Positions 8,464-17,433 of a stretch of 64,000 nucleotides of DNA are shown in pieces. Position numbers and translations under genes: made by a program. Numbering within the stretch: position 1 is the stretch's first letter; each line of letters begins with the position of its first letter. The notes beneath the pieces are model-generated. The model did no database searches and had not been told where the DNA came from. It saw nothing but the letters and a program-made list of their open reading frames with translations. Location: contig NZ_NEVS01000004.1 of assembly GCF_002261215.1 (NCBI RefSeq), positions 992,001-1,056,000 on the forward strand. Reading direction: 5' to 3'. This DNA comes from Bordetella genomosp. 11 (GTDB lineage Bacteria; Pseudomonadota; Gammaproteobacteria; Burkholderiales; Burkholderiaceae_B).

Positions 8464-8792
8464 TCGTCATCCGCTGACAAAGGCGCGTTGAGATCAAAGT
8501 CATCCACTTCCGCGGCTGCTTTTTGCACGGCTTTGAGCAGGTCATTCGTCAGCGGCACCAAGTGTTCCGGGTGCATCGCGATGTCGTGGGCAAGGAATGT
8601 CAGGAAGGCGTCCAGCGCCGGATCGTCATCCTCGGCGGCTTCCGCACGCGAGAGCACGACCTCACCGTTGGAACGAATGCTGTAGTGGATTTTGTCCCGC
8701 TTTCTCAAGCCAAGCGCTCGCCGCACCGTCTCCGGGACGGTGGTCTGGTAGCGGTCTGTCAAGGTGGAATCGGCTTCCATGGTCGTGGGCAT
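8460..8792 (-). CDS. prlF: PrlF/SohA-type antitoxin, AbrB-like swapped-hairpin DNA-binding protein
   Basis: The 110-residue protein has the AbrB/MazE-like domain at about residues 8-55: ADSTLTDRYQTTVPETVRRA then LGLRKRDKIHYSI. The acidic C-terminal half should wrap the YhaV toxin. The ATG at 8792 was chosen because GGAGGG sits just upstream; an open frame extends further but would run through the palindromic operator. It is the first gene of a two-gene operon with yhaV. In E. coli PrlF and YhaV jointly repress their promoter, and the perfect 20-base palindrome just upstream is the obvious site here. Confidence 0.9.
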   Translation of the reverse strand: MPTTMEADSTLTDRYQTTVPETVRRALGLRKRDKIHYSIRSNGEVVLSRAEAAEDDDPALDAFLTFLAHDIAMHPEHLVPLTNDLLKAVQKAAAEVDDFDLNAPLSADDE

Positions 8793-8820
8793 GGGACCCT
8801 CCGAGTAAGGAGTATCGCAT

Positions 8821-8848
8821 GGTAATGCAATTGCATTACCTGTGTCAA
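8821..8848 (-). promoter_or_regulatory. Perfect 20-bp palindromic operator with -35 box of the prlF-yhaV promoter
   Basis: GGTAATGCAATTGCATTACC at 8821-8840 equals its own reverse complement. On the minus strand a consensus TTGACA (8848-8843) stands directly upstream of it, so the palindrome covers the -10 region. It lies 29 bases before the prlF start. Binding by PrlF or the PrlF-YhaV complex is inferred from position and known autoregulation. Confidence 0.7.
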
Positions 8849-8862
8849 TCGTGCACTCCACG

Positions 8863-9438
8863 CTAGCCAAGCAACTGCAACGTCTCATCCAGGGAAAGCA
8901 CCGTGGTACGCGACTCGAATGCCGTGGCGAAAAGATGTTCGTGCACGATCGGATCGGGGTCGTAGCAGCAATCCTTCACGGTGAACAGGCGGAAGTCCGC
9001 GTCGCTGGCGTGTGCGATGGACGACAGCATGACGCCGGTCGAGGCGATGCCCGCCATGATCAGCGTATCGACGCCCCGGGCGCGTAGGCGGGCTTCCAGG
9101 TCGGTACCGAAGAAGACGCTGGCACGATGCGCGACGATGAGCGGTTCGTCGGCGCGTTGGCCAAGTTCGGGCGAGATCCTGTCGTTGACGAACAGGCCAA
9201 GCTGCCTGATGCCCTGGCCATTCTTGTTCAAGGGGCTGACTTCGGGATAGCCGGGGCTGAAGTGGATCTTCGCGAAATAGACGCCGACGCCTTTGCCCCG
9301 GGCGGCGTCGCACAGGCTGCGCGTATTGGCCAGCAAGGCGGGCGCCGCCGAAGGGAACAGCGCCATGATGTCGGTCTGGTAATGCATCACCAGCAGCGCG
9401 GTGCGCGCCGGCACGAAGTGGGCAGTGGAAGTCGACAT
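8863..9438 (-). CDS. Isochorismatase-fold protein lacking the cysteine-hydrolase triad
   Basis: The 191-residue protein has the Rossmann-like isochorismatase/nicotinamidase fold signals: the first strand ALLVMHYQTD, then VFFGTDLEARLRARGVDTL, GIASTGVMLSS and the VKDCCYD strand. The expected catalytic Asp of the first strand (LLVxDxQ) is H19. The Lys usually found before F-x-G-T is absent (A103-H-R). The nucleophilic Cys position is G135, as in EntB/PhzD isochorismatases, but those keep the Asp. It therefore may catalyse a different reaction or be a binding protein. It lies 24 bases downstream of the enolase-family genes on the same strand and could be the last gene of that operon. Confidence 0.75.
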   Translation of the reverse strand: MSTSTAHFVPARTALLVMHYQTDIMALFPSAAPALLANTRSLCDAARGKGVGVYFAKIHFSPGYPEVSPLNKNGQGIRQLGLFVNDRISPELGQRADEPLIVAHRASVFFGTDLEARLRARGVDTLIMAGIASTGVMLSSIAHASDADFRLFTVKDCCYDPDPIVHEHLFATAFESRTTVLSLDETLQLLG

Positions 9439-9462
9439 AAGCGCCGCAGCCGTGGGAAAAGG

Positions 9463-10602
9463 CTATTTTGCTACATCTTGCCACCCCATCCCGTCGCGCG
9501 AGAACCCGCGCAATTTGTCCTCGTCCAGTGCCAGCCCCAGCCCCGGCTCGTCCGTCAGCGCGATCACGCTGTCCCGTTGCGCCGGCAGGGGGCTCGCAAG
9601 CATGTCATGCAATGGGTTGCGGATATACATGTCTTCGAAATACCGGAAGCGCGGTATCGCGGCCGACAGATGCATGGACGCCGCGATGCAGATCGGCCCC
9701 GATGCGCCCGTATGCGGGCACACCGCGATGTTGTAGGCATCCGCCAGGGCGGCGATGCGGCGGCATCCCGTAAAGCCGCCTGCGCGGGCGATGTCCGGCT
9801 GCGCCACATCCAGCAGGCCTTGCTCGAAGAAGGGCCTGAAGCCCGCGCTGGTGAATTCGCCTTCGCCGGCCGCGATGCGGATGTCCTTGACGGCGCCGCG
9901 CACGCGGGCATAGCCGGGCAGGTCGTCCGCCAGCACGGGTTCTTCCAGCCAATAGACGCCCAGGCGTTCCGCCGCCCGTCCGACGACGATGGCGGAGGTG
10001 GGGTCGTATCCCGCGTTCGCGTCCAGCATGATCTCGATATCGGGTCCGACGGCGGCGCGCACCGCTTCGATGCGCGGGATGTCGGCGTGGATGCCTTGTC
10101 CCACCTTCAGCTTGATGGCGCGGTATCCCTGTTTCACCAGGGCGCGCGACTCGTCGGCCATGACTTCCGGGGTATCCAGCAGCACCGACGATGCATACGC
10201 CTCGATCTGCCGCCGTCCGCAGCCTGCCAGCAATTGCCAGGTCGGCCGGCCGGCGGCCTTGCCCAGCAGGTCCCACAGCGCGATATCGACGCCCGCGATC
10301 GCTTCCATCAGGAAGCCGCGGGAATGCCCGCGTGCTCGCATCGTGCGATACATGTCTTCCCACAGTCCCTCCACATGCTGCGGGTCGCGGCCGATCAGCA
10401 CGGGGGCCAGGATCTCCCGTACCACGGCGGCGGCGACGCCCGGCCCCAGGCGGGCAATGCATTCGCCGGTGCCGTGGATACCCTCGTCCGTGACGATCCG
10501 CACCGCCGTGGCGGTGAGCGAGGCCAGCGTGAAGGTGGAGATGCGCCAGGGCTTTTCCAGCGGCGCTTCCAGTGTCATGGTCTGTATGGCGGTGATCTTC
10601 AT
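9463..10602 (-). CDS. Enolase-superfamily enzyme, mandelate racemase/muconate-lactonizing subgroup (distal gene)
   Basis: The 379-residue protein has the capping domain (about 1-125) and an (alpha/beta)7-beta barrel. Visible catalytic and metal residues are K164 and K166 in the IKLKVG motif, D194 in IMLDANAGY, E220/E221 in LEEP, E247 in GEGEF and H297 in PHTGAS. This K-x-K plus His arrangement marks enzymes that abstract a proton alpha to a carboxylate, giving racemisation, cycloisomerisation or acid-sugar dehydration. The start is fixed by a four-base overlap (ATGA) with the preceding paralogue. The operon also holds a Bug receptor and a GntR repressor, suggesting uptake and breakdown of an organic acid. 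Substrate unknown. Confidence 0.88.
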   Translation of the reverse strand: MKITAIQTMTLEAPLEKPWRISTFTLASLTATAVRIVTDEGIHGTGECIARLGPGVAAAVVREILAPVLIGRDPQHVEGLWEDMYRTMRARGHSRGFLMEAIAGVDIALWDLLGKAAGRPTWQLLAGCGRRQIEAYASSVLLDTPEVMADESRALVKQGYRAIKLKVGQGIHADIPRIEAVRAAVGPDIEIMLDANAGYDPTSAIVVGRAAERLGVYWLEEPVLADDLPGYARVRGAVKDIRIAAGEGEFTSAGFRPFFEQGLLDVAQPDIARAGGFTGCRRIAALADAYNIAVCPHTGASGPICIAASMHLSAAIPRFRYFEDMYIRNPLHDMLASPLPAQRDSVIALTDEPGLGLALDEDKLRGFSRDGMGWQDVAK

Positions 10603-11771
10603 GCGGGTTTTCCTCCGCGATGGGCGGTCAGCGTGGCCCAGGGGCCGGAATTGCCGGGATAGGTGACGCCGTAGCGCGCCACCGCATCCTCGTCGAAACG
10701 AAAGGCCAGGCCGGGCTCTGTCGGCAGCAGCAGCTGGCCGCCGCGGGCGACCAACTGCCGGTCCAGCAGGCGGCGCAGGTTGACGATATGGTCGTCCGGC
10801 ATGAACTCCATCCAGTTGGCGTTCGGGCACGACGCCACCAGGTGCACATGGATGTCATGCCAGGCATGCGGGGCTACCGGTACGCCGTAGCTGGCCGCCG
10901 TGGCCGCGATGCGCCGCCATTCCGTGATGCCGCCGCACACCGTGGCGTCCGTTTGCAGGATGGTCGCGGCACCGCGCTCCAGCAGGTCCTTGAAGCGCCA
11001 GCGGCCGGCTTCGATTTCACCGGTCGCCACGGGAACGCGGGTGGCGCGCGCCAGGCGGGCATGATTGTCGATATCGTCGGGAGAGAACGGTTCCTCGATC
11101 CAATAGGGACGGTGCGGTTCGATGCGCTCCATGTATTGCAAGGCGGTGGGCAGGTCGGGCCAGGCGTTGTTGGCGTCCAGCATCAGGTGCACGTCCGGGC
11201 CGATCGCCTCGCGTACCTTGCCCACTCGCGCGGCTTCCTGTCCGGGCGGCAGCTTGCCCACCTTGATCTTGACCGCCGCGTAGCCCTCGTCGACGAAGGC
11301 GCGCATTTCGGCGGCCAGGTCGTCGTCCGTCTTGCCGGGCCAGTAGTAGCCGCCGCTGGCGTAGGCCGGCACCTTGTCCGTGACCACCGCGCCCAGCAGC
11401 TTGTACAAGGGCTTGCCCACGCTGCGCGCGTTCAGGTCCCACAGCGCCACATCCAGCGCGGACAAGGCGCGCAGCACGGCGCCGGCGCGTCCCTGCAGCA
11501 GGGCCTCCTGGTACATCTCGCGCCACAGCCCTTCGACGCGCCAGCTGTCGTGGCCCAGCAGCAGAGGGCCCAGGAGGTCCGTCACGGCCACCTGCAGCAG
11601 GCGGCCGGACGTGTTGACCGCGTAGCAATAGCCGATGCCTTCGACGCCGTCCGTGTCGCGGACACGCACCAGGCAGTATTCGCGCGCGTTGACGGTGCGC
11701 GTGGAAAACTGCACCGGGTTGTCCAGGGGGACCCTGGCGATGCAGGCCGATACCGATTCGATAGCTGCCAT
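10599..11771 (-). CDS. Enolase-superfamily enzyme, mandelate racemase/muconate-lactonizing subgroup (proximal gene)
   Basis: The 390-residue protein shows the same fold as its downstream neighbour but is clearly diverged. Key residues are K168 and K170 in AVKIKVG, D199 in LMLDANNAW, E226 in IEEPF, E252 in GEIEAG and H302 in PHAWHDIH. The second His, H305, is unusual and may help define specificity. The start ATG overlies no other gene and lies 3 bases after the upstream Bug gene's stop, so the two are probably co-translated. Two different enolase-family members in one operon may act on successive intermediates or on two epimers of a sugar acid. The reaction is not determinable from sequence alone. 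Confidence 0.88.
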   Translation of the reverse strand: MAAIESVSACIARVPLDNPVQFSTRTVNAREYCLVRVRDTDGVEGIGYCYAVNTSGRLLQVAVTDLLGPLLLGHDSWRVEGLWREMYQEALLQGRAGAVLRALSALDVALWDLNARSVGKPLYKLLGAVVTDKVPAYASGGYYWPGKTDDDLAAEMRAFVDEGYAAVKIKVGKLPPGQEAARVGKVREAIGPDVHLMLDANNAWPDLPTALQYMERIEPHRPYWIEEPFSPDDIDNHARLARATRVPVATGEIEAGRWRFKDLLERGAATILQTDATVCGGITEWRRIAATAASYGVPVAPHAWHDIHVHLVASCPNANWMEFMPDDHIVNLRRLLDRQLVARGGQLLLPTEPGLAFRFDEDAVARYGVTYPGNSGPWATLTAHRGGKPA

Positions 11772-11773
11772 GG

Positions 11774-12748
11774 TTACTCCGCTTTGATGCCGGTTTTCTT
11801 GAAGACGTCCGCCCACTTCGCATATTCGCTTTGCATCAGCGCGGCGAATTCGGCGGGCGTATCGCCGACGGGAACGGCCCCTTGCTGGGCCAGCCACTGC
11901 TGGGTTTCGGGCTTGCGCACGATCGCCACGATCTCTTTGTTCAGCCTGTCGACGATGGGCTGGGGCGTGCCGCCGGGCGCGATGACGCCGAACCACACAT
12001 CCGAGTCGTAGCCCGGCACGGTTTCGGCCACCGTGGGGACGTCGGGCAACACCGCGGCGCGCTGCGCCGAGCTGACCGCCAGGGCCTTCAGGCGCTTGTC
12101 TTTCAGGAAGGGCAGGGACTGGACGGTGGTCAGGAACATCAGCGATACCTGGCCCGCCAGCAGATCGTTCATGGCCGGCGCGCCTCCGCGATAGGCGACG
12201 TGGGTCATCTTGATGCCGGCCATCTGGTTCATCAGCTCGTGCGACAGGTGCTGCGTCGAGCCGTTGCCGGGCGAGCCGAAGTTGATGCTGCCCGGCTTGG
12301 CCTTGGCCAGCGCGATCAGCTCCGCGACGTTGTTGGCCGGCAGGTGGGGATTGGCCAGCAGCACGAAGGGCGAGGTCGCCACCACGCAGACCGGCGTGAA
12401 GTCCTTCAGGACGTTATAGGGCAGGTCCTTGTAAAGCAGGCCGTTGGTGATGTGCGACGAGATCGTCAGCATGAGGGTGTAGCCGTCGGGGGCCGAGCGC
12501 GCCAGTTCCGTGGTGCCGATCACCCCATTGGCGCCGCCACGGTTTTCGACCACCACGGTCTGCCCCAACGATTTGCCCAACTGCTGGGCCAGGTAGCGCG
12601 CCAGCATATCGGTACCCCCGCCCGGGGGAAATCCGACGATCAGCTTGAGCTGCTTGTCGGGATACGCGGCCCGCGCGCTATCGGGCGCCGTGCCGAACGC
12701 GAGCGCCGATACGGCGCCCAGGATGGCCAACCAATGTCGTGCCTTCAT
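11774..12748 (-). CDS. Bug/TctC-type periplasmic solute receptor
   Basis: The 324-residue protein has a cleavable signal peptide (about residues 1-28, ending ARAA). The Bug core follows, with PDKQLKLIVGFPPGGGTDML, the ligand-cradling loop, then GQTVVVENRGGANG and APDGYTL. The C-terminus has DTPAEFAALMQSEYAKWADV, typical of the family. Bug receptors bind carboxylates or amino acids in the periplasm; many lack a dedicated membrane partner gene nearby, as here. As first structural gene of the enolase-family operon, it probably captures the acid those enzymes degrade. Confidence 0.92.
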   Translation of the reverse strand: MKARHWLAILGAVSALAFGTAPDSARAAYPDKQLKLIVGFPPGGGTDMLARYLAQQLGKSLGQTVVVENRGGANGVIGTTELARSAPDGYTLMLTISSHITNGLLYKDLPYNVLKDFTPVCVVATSPFVLLANPHLPANNVAELIALAKAKPGSINFGSPGNGSTQHLSHELMNQMAGIKMTHVAYRGGAPAMNDLLAGQVSLMFLTTVQSLPFLKDKRLKALAVSSAQRAAVLPDVPTVAETVPGYDSDVWFGVIAPGGTPQPIVDRLNKEIVAIVRKPETQQWLAQQGAVPVGDTPAEFAALMQSEYAKWADVFKKTGIKAE

Positions 12749-12822
12749 GTCGTCTCCTCCAGGGAAGTTGCCTCGTCCGTGTCTCCGGGCGTAGGCGGGG
12801 TGTCGCCCCGGGCGCGGCGGCC

Positions 12823-13524
12823 CTAATGGGCGTGGAACTTGCGCAGCCGCTCCATGCCGTTGCGCAGGTGCGCGCCGGCGGCCGTCGCGGCCGCCGCGCT
12901 GTCGCGCGCGGCGATGGCGTCGTAGATCGCCTGGTGTTCCTGTTGCACCGCCTGCAGCCAGCCGGCAATGCTGCTGTTGCCGCGGCTGATGCTCAATTGC
13001 GCGCGGACATGGCGCTCCAGGAAACGCGTGAAGTCGTCGTAGACGCGGTTGTTGGTGGCGCGTGCGATGGCGCGATGAAAGCGCATGTCCTGCTCCACGC
13101 CGTCGCCGCCGTGCTTCTGCACGTGTTCCAGCTCTTTCAGGGCGGCGCGGATTTCGCGCAACTGCGTGGCGGTGGCCCGTTCGGCGGCCAGCGCCGCCGC
13201 TTGCGTCTCCACCCCGATCCGCAGCTCGAAGACCTGCTGGACGGTTTGTTGCGGCGATTCGGCGCCGGCCATGATGCGAAAAGGCGCGGCGGTAAGGGTT
13301 TCGGCGACGAAGGCGCCCAGGCCTTGCCGGGTGGTGACCAGCCCGTCGGATTTCAGGCGGGCGATGCCTTCGCGTATGACGGTGCGGCTGACACCGTACT
13401 CCGCGGCGAGCTGTTCCTCGGTGGGAAGCCGGCTGCCGGGTGCGCGCTCGCCCGACTCGATCTGGCGTGCCAGGATCTCGCTGAGCTTTTCCGTCAGGTT
13501 GGCATTGCGCAGGGCAGGCGGCAT
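12823..13524 (-). CDS. GntR-family regulator, FadR/FCD subgroup
   Basis: The 233-residue protein has an N-terminal winged helix (about residues 10-75) with SRLPTEEQLAAEYGVSRTVI then REGIARLKSDGLV. The all-helical FCD effector domain follows, with FELRIGVETQAAALAAERAT and D-x-x-F-H-x-A-I-A (DMRFHRAIARATNN), part of the usual metal site. It lies 74 bases upstream of the Bug-enolase operon on the same strand and very likely represses it and itself, with an acid pathway intermediate as inducer. A near-consensus FCD operator sits 46 bases before its start. Confidence 0.88.
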   Translation of the reverse strand: MPPALRNANLTEKLSEILARQIESGERAPGSRLPTEEQLAAEYGVSRTVIREGIARLKSDGLVTTRQGLGAFVAETLTAAPFRIMAGAESPQQTVQQVFELRIGVETQAAALAAERATATQLREIRAALKELEHVQKHGGDGVEQDMRFHRAIARATNNRVYDDFTRFLERHVRAQLSISRGNSSIAGWLQAVQQEHQAIYDAIAARDSAAAATAAGAHLRNGMERLRKFHAH

Positions 13525-13569
13525 GGGGAAGCGTCCTCGAGCAGGCCAGCAGGTGAGCCGGTCACATGG

Positions 13570-13580
13570 TTATCATACAA
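13570..13580. promoter_or_regulatory. Candidate GntR/FCD operator
   Basis: On the minus strand this reads TTGTATGATAA, matching the FCD-subgroup consensus TNGTNNNACNA at all fixed positions but one. It lies upstream of the GntR gene where an autoregulatory site is expected. Confidence 0.35.
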
Positions 13581-13633
13581 GTGGATGTTTTGCGGGCGCA
13601 AGACCCCGGTGGGTGCCGGCCTGAAATGTTTCG

Positions 13634-13672
13634 GGGCCGGGCAAGCACGCCATCGACGCGCTTGTCCGGCCC
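13634..13672 (-). terminator. Stem-loop after hutG, probable end of the hut operon
   Basis: GGGCCGG-G-CAAGC pairs with GCTTG-T-CCGGCCC around a 13-base loop, giving a 13-pair stem with one G-U. It begins 17 bases after the hutG stop in the direction of transcription. No strong U-run follows, so it may work as a transcript end stabiliser as much as an intrinsic terminator. Confidence 0.5.
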
Positions 13673-13688
13673 GGCGCGGCGGCTTCGC

Positions 13689-14522
13689 TTACGCTTTACG
13701 CGTGCGCTGCACGCCGTCGAATGCCGTCTGTACCATGCGTTGCAGCAGCGGCTGGATGCGGGTGGCGCGTTCGGGCAGGTAGTCGAAGGGCAGGGCTTCC
13801 TGCATATAGCTGCACTGCGTCATCTCCAGCTGGATGGCATGGATGCCCTGTTCCGGCTGTCCGTAGTGGCGCGTGATGTAGCCGCCGGTGAAGCGTCCGT
13901 TCAGTACGCTGGTATAGCCCTGCGGCTCGCCCTCGCGGGCCACGCCGTAGACGGCTTCGGCGATGTCCTGCGCACAGGCGATGCCTTTGCCCGTGCCCAG
14001 GTTCAGGTCGGTCAGCTTGCCTTCGAAGAATCGCGGCAGCACCGAGCGGATCGAATGCGCGTCCCACAGCAGCACCGCGCCATGCCGGGCGCGCAGCCGC
14101 GCCAGCTCCTCGGCCAGTTTGTCGTGATAGGGCTGCCAGACCTGCGCGCGGCGCGCGGCGACCTCGGCCTCGCCGGGGACGTCATCCGGGTTGCGGTACA
14201 GCGGCGTGTCGTCGAAGGTGTCGACAGGGCACAGGCCAGTCACGCTCTGGCCCGGGTACAGGCTGCTGCCATCGGTCGGGCGGTTCAGGTCGGCGACGTA
14301 GCGCGAATGCGTGGCGGCCAGCACCGATGCGCCCATGCCGACCACGAAGTCGTACAGGCGTTCCAGGTGCCAGTCGGTGTCGGGTACCTGGCGCGCCTCG
14401 TCGGTCAGGCGGTCGGCGATCGCGGGGGGCACGTAGGTGCCGACGTGGGGCATCGACACCAGCAGCGGCGCGGTGCCTTGCCGGAAGGTGTAGACGGGAC
14501 GGTCGGTCAGGGCTTGGGACAT
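13689..14522 (-). CDS. hutG: N-formylglutamate deformylase HutG
   Basis: The 277-residue enzyme hydrolyses N-formylglutamate to glutamate and formate, the last step of the five-step histidine degradation route. Diagnostic segments are PLLVSMPHVGTYVPP (metal-binding H26), DTDWHLERLYDF, ATHSRYVADLNRP and LLWDAHSIRS. The product of HutF is its substrate, and hutF lies 22 bases upstream on the same strand. The start at 14522 (MSQALTDRPV) is set by the family N-terminus and by a GAGGAA motif a few bases before it. It is the last gene of the hut cluster and is followed by a stem-loop. Confidence 0.93.
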   Translation of the reverse strand: MSQALTDRPVYTFRQGTAPLLVSMPHVGTYVPPAIADRLTDEARQVPDTDWHLERLYDFVVGMGASVLAATHSRYVADLNRPTDGSSLYPGQSVTGLCPVDTFDDTPLYRNPDDVPGEAEVAARRAQVWQPYHDKLAEELARLRARHGAVLLWDAHSIRSVLPRFFEGKLTDLNLGTGKGIACAQDIAEAVYGVAREGEPQGYTSVLNGRFTGGYITRHYGQPEQGIHAIQLEMTQCSYMQEALPFDYLPERATRIQPLLQRMVQTAFDGVQRTRKA

Positions 14523-14544
14523 GGATGTTCCTCCAGATGATGAA

Positions 14545-15936
14545 TCAGCTTTCCGCCACGAGCATGCGGCGCACTTGGACGAATGCCGCCGCGGCCTCGT
14601 CGCGCAGTGCATGGCGGCCTTCCCGCACGCGGGCTTGTCCGCCCACCCAGACGTTGCGTATGGCGGACGTGCGGTGGCTGCCGAATACATGGGCCGACAG
14701 CATATCGCGCGCCGGCAGACCGGCCAGGGCGACATGCTGCGCGTCCAGTTCCAGGAAGTCGGCCTGTTCGCCGGGCTGCAGGCCGCCCGTGGCGCGTCCG
14801 CTGGCCCGGGCGCCGCCCGCCACGGCGGCCAGCGTCATCGCGGTGGCGACGTGCGGTTGTTCGGCATCGGCCATCACGTTGCGCTGGCGCGTGGTCAGGC
14901 GCAGGCCGTACTCCAGCCATTGCAGTTCTTCGGCGGCATTGACGGTGGAGTGGCTGTCCGAGCCTATGCCCCACAGTCCGTTGCCTTCGCGCCAGCGGGC
15001 CATGTCGAACAGTCCATCGCCCAGGTTGGCTTCGGTCGTCGGGCACAGGCCGGCCACCGCGCCGGTGCGCGCGGCATCGACGGCTTCCTCCGGCGTCATA
15101 TGCGTGGCATGGACCAGGCACCAGCGCGGTCCCACCGGCGCGTTCTCCAGCAGCCAGCGCACGGGCGGCAGGCCGCTCCACGCAATGCAGTCTTCCACTT
15201 CCTTGACCTGCTCGGCGATATGGATGTGGATGGGCGCGCCCGGGTCCAGGGCGTCGAGGCCGGCCAGGGCCTCGGCCAGCGACGCGGGCGGCACCGCGCG
15301 CAGCGAATGCGGCGCCAGCCCGAGCCGTGCGCCTTGCGCGTCGCAGGCGGGCTTCAAGGTATCCAGCAGCCGCAGCATGGCCGCCGTGTCGTGCAGGAAG
15401 CGGCGTTGGCCGGCATGTGCCGCGGCGCCGCCAAAGCCGCCGGTCTGGTACAGCACCGGCAGCAGCGTCATGCCGATACCGGCCCGTGCCGCCGCGCGCA
15501 GGATGGCCTGCGCCATTTCCGGGCCCTGGGCATACGGCTGTCCCCGCGGATCGTGGTGCAGATAATGAAATTCGCAGACGCCGGTGTAGCCGGCCTCCAG
15601 CATTTCGACATACAGCCAGGTGGCGATCGCCTCGGCGTGGGCGGGGTCGATGCGGCCGGCGCAGCGGTACATCAGCTCGCGCCAGCTCCAGAAGCTGTCG
15701 GCAGCCTGGGCCCGGTATTCGGTCAAGCCGCAGAAGCCGCGCTGGAACGCATGCGAATGCAGATTGGGCATGCCGGGAATCAGCGGACCGGTGGCGCGTG
15801 GCTGGTCCGGTGCGGGGGCCGTGCCGGGCCGAACCGCCGTCAGGCGGCCATGCGCATCCCAGGACAAGGCGACGTCGCGCGCCCAGCCGCCCGGCAGCAG
15901 CGCATCCGCGGCCCAAAGACTGTGTGTTCCGTTCAT
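14545..15936 (-). CDS. hutF: Formimidoylglutamate deiminase HutF
   Basis: This 463-residue amidohydrolase-superfamily enzyme converts N-formimidoyl-L-glutamate to N-formyl-L-glutamate and ammonia. Zinc ligands are visible: H60 and H62 in PNLHSHAFQRG, a His in HIHIAEQ, a His in CLVHATHM and the Asp in GIGSDSHSTV. The FQRGF phrase after the HxH motif and the helix PxSFWSWRELMY are typical of HutF rather than of other deaminases. The start overlaps the end of hutD by four bases. Together with HutG it defines the five-step route that releases two ammonia molecules per histidine. HutH and HutU are not in the window. Confidence 0.94.
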   Translation of the reverse strand: MNGTHSLWAADALLPGGWARDVALSWDAHGRLTAVRPGTAPAPDQPRATGPLIPGMPNLHSHAFQRGFCGLTEYRAQAADSFWSWRELMYRCAGRIDPAHAEAIATWLYVEMLEAGYTGVCEFHYLHHDPRGQPYAQGPEMAQAILRAAARAGIGMTLLPVLYQTGGFGGAAAHAGQRRFLHDTAAMLRLLDTLKPACDAQGARLGLAPHSLRAVPPASLAEALAGLDALDPGAPIHIHIAEQVKEVEDCIAWSGLPPVRWLLENAPVGPRWCLVHATHMTPEEAVDAARTGAVAGLCPTTEANLGDGLFDMARWREGNGLWGIGSDSHSTVNAAEELQWLEYGLRLTTRQRNVMADAEQPHVATAMTLAAVAGGARASGRATGGLQPGEQADFLELDAQHVALAGLPARDMLSAHVFGSHRTSAIRNVWVGGQARVREGRHALRDEAAAAFVQVRRMLVAES

Positions 15937-16670
15937 ATCGGTTCCTGTCCGCGCGTGTCGTCGCGGGTGGCCTGCGCGCGGGCGTTGCCGCCCGCGCCAT
16001 CGTTCGGGGAAGGGAGCTCGATGTCCACGACCAGCAATCCCGTTTCAGGGGCATCGCCTTCGGGTGCGGCGCCGCGCACGCGCCAGCGTTGGGTCGCGCC
16101 GGCCCACCACAGGCCGGCGCAAGGCGCCAGCACATGCCGCGCGCCATCGCCGGTATCGACCTCCCAGGTGCCGCCGACGGCCATCAGCAGGCCGAATGCG
16201 ATGGGCGGCAGTTCGCCGCTGTCACGGATGACGGTCACCCGTGTCCGCGCGGAGCCGCGGCGGCTCATCACATTGAAGTCTTCCGACGCGCCGCCCTGCA
16301 GAACGCAGTCGACGTCCACGTCGCCCGGGAAGGCGAAAGGCGCGAGCGGCCGGGTCAGCGCGTGTTCCCCCGCCGGCAAATCGCCACGCAACACGACGCC
16401 GGGACCGCTCAGCAGGGTGATGACGCGGTCCACGCCCGCGAAGCGCGAGAACGGCCCGCCGGCGTCGATGCGGGCAACGCTGATGCGCCACAGGAAATCG
16501 TCCAGTCCGGCGCCGGGCGGCCAGCACGCGATTTCGCGGGTCAGGCCGCCGCCGTTTTTCCAGGGTTGCGCGGGCAGGTCGGCCAGGCGGAAATGTGTCA
16601 GCCCAGGGAGCGTGGCGCTTCGGTTCCGATCGGCCGTCTCGCCGCTCCCGGGGGAAAGTCTGTCAGCCAC
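15933..16670 (-). CDS. hutD: HutD-family protein
   Basis: The 245-residue cupin-fold protein has the HutD signature near the N-terminus: [20 protein letters not shown] and then [20 protein letters not shown]. HutD is conserved in hut operons; in Pseudomonas fluorescens it limits excessive hut expression, apparently by binding a pathway intermediate (formylglutamate or urocanate has been proposed). A GTG start at 16670 is chosen because it overlaps the ATPase stop by eight bases and leaves about 20 residues before the motif; an upstream ATG would overlap the ATPase gene much further. The stop overlaps the hutF start. Confidence 0.87.
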   Translation of the reverse strand: MADRLSPGSGETADRNRSATLPGLTHFRLADLPAQPWKNGGGLTREIACWPPGAGLDDFLWRISVARIDAGGPFSRFAGVDRVITLLSGPGVVLRGDLPAGEHALTRPLAPFAFPGDVDVDCVLQGGASEDFNVMSRRGSARTRVTVIRDSGELPPIAFGLLMAVGGTWEVDTGDGARHVLAPCAGLWWAGATQRWRVRGAAPEGDAPETGLLVVDIELPSPNDGAGGNARAQATRDDTRGQEPI

Positions 16671-17433
16671 GCTTGAGCACCGCCTGCAGGAATTCGCGCG
16701 TGCGAGGTTGATCGGGCATGGTGAAGATCCGCGACGGCGGGCCGGCTTCGATGATGCCGCCTCCATCCATCACCACCACGCTGTCCGCGACTTCCTGGGC
16801 GAAAGCCATTTCATGCGTGACCACCATCATGGTCATGCCTTCGGTCGCCAGGATCTTCATCACCTTCAGCACTTCGCCGACCAGTTCCGGATCCAGTGCC
16901 GAGGTGGGCTCGTCGAACAGCATCACCCGTGGCTTCATGGCCAGGGCGCGCGCGATGGCGACGCGCTGCTTCTGCCCCCCGGACAGGCTGGCCGGCATCG
17001 CGTCCGCCTTGTGCGCCAGCCCGACTTTCTCCAGCAGCGCGCGGGCTTCTTCTTCAGCCTGCCGGCGCGGGATGCCGCGCAGTTTGCGCGGGCCCAGGGT
17101 GATGTTGTGCAGGACGTTCAGATGCGCGAACAGGTTGAAGGACTGGAACACCATGCCCACTTCTTCGCGCAGTTTGTTCAGCTTGCCATCGGGCAGCATG
17201 CGTCCGTTGGCCAGCAGCGGCCGGCCGCAGATCTCGATGTCGCCGCCCTGCGCCTGCTCCAGGCCGTTGCAGCAGCGCAGCAGGGTGCTTTTTCCCGATC
17301 CGCTGGGGCCGATGACCACGACCACCTGCGACGGCATGACGTCCAGGTCGACGCCGCGCAGGACGACGTTATCGCCATAGGCCTTGGTCAACTGGCGGAT
17401 GCGGACCATGGGTAGTTGATCGGCCGCGCTCAT
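16663..17433 (-). CDS. ABC transporter ATP-binding subunit, polar amino acid (probably histidine) uptake
   Basis: The 256-residue ATPase has Walker [10 protein letters not shown], the Q-loop [19 protein letters not shown], signature [15 protein letters not shown], Walker [15 protein letters not shown] and the switch His in VVTHEM. The sequence is closest in style to HisP/GlnQ. Its start overlaps the permease stop by four bases and its stop overlaps hutD. Because it is embedded in a hut operon, histidine or urocanate is the probable substrate; this is inferred from context. Confidence 0.92.
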   Translation of the reverse strand: MSAADQLPMVRIRQLTKAYGDNVVLRGVDLDVMPSQVVVVIGPSGSGKSTLLRCCNGLEQAQGGDIEICGRPLLANGRMLPDGKLNKLREEVGMVFQSFNLFAHLNVLHNITLGPRKLRGIPRRQAEEEARALLEKVGLAHKADAMPASLSGGQKQRVAIARALAMKPRVMLFDEPTSALDPELVGEVLKVMKILATEGMTMMVVTHEMAFAQEVADSVVVMDGGGIIEAGPPSRIFTMPDQPRTREFLQAVLKRG

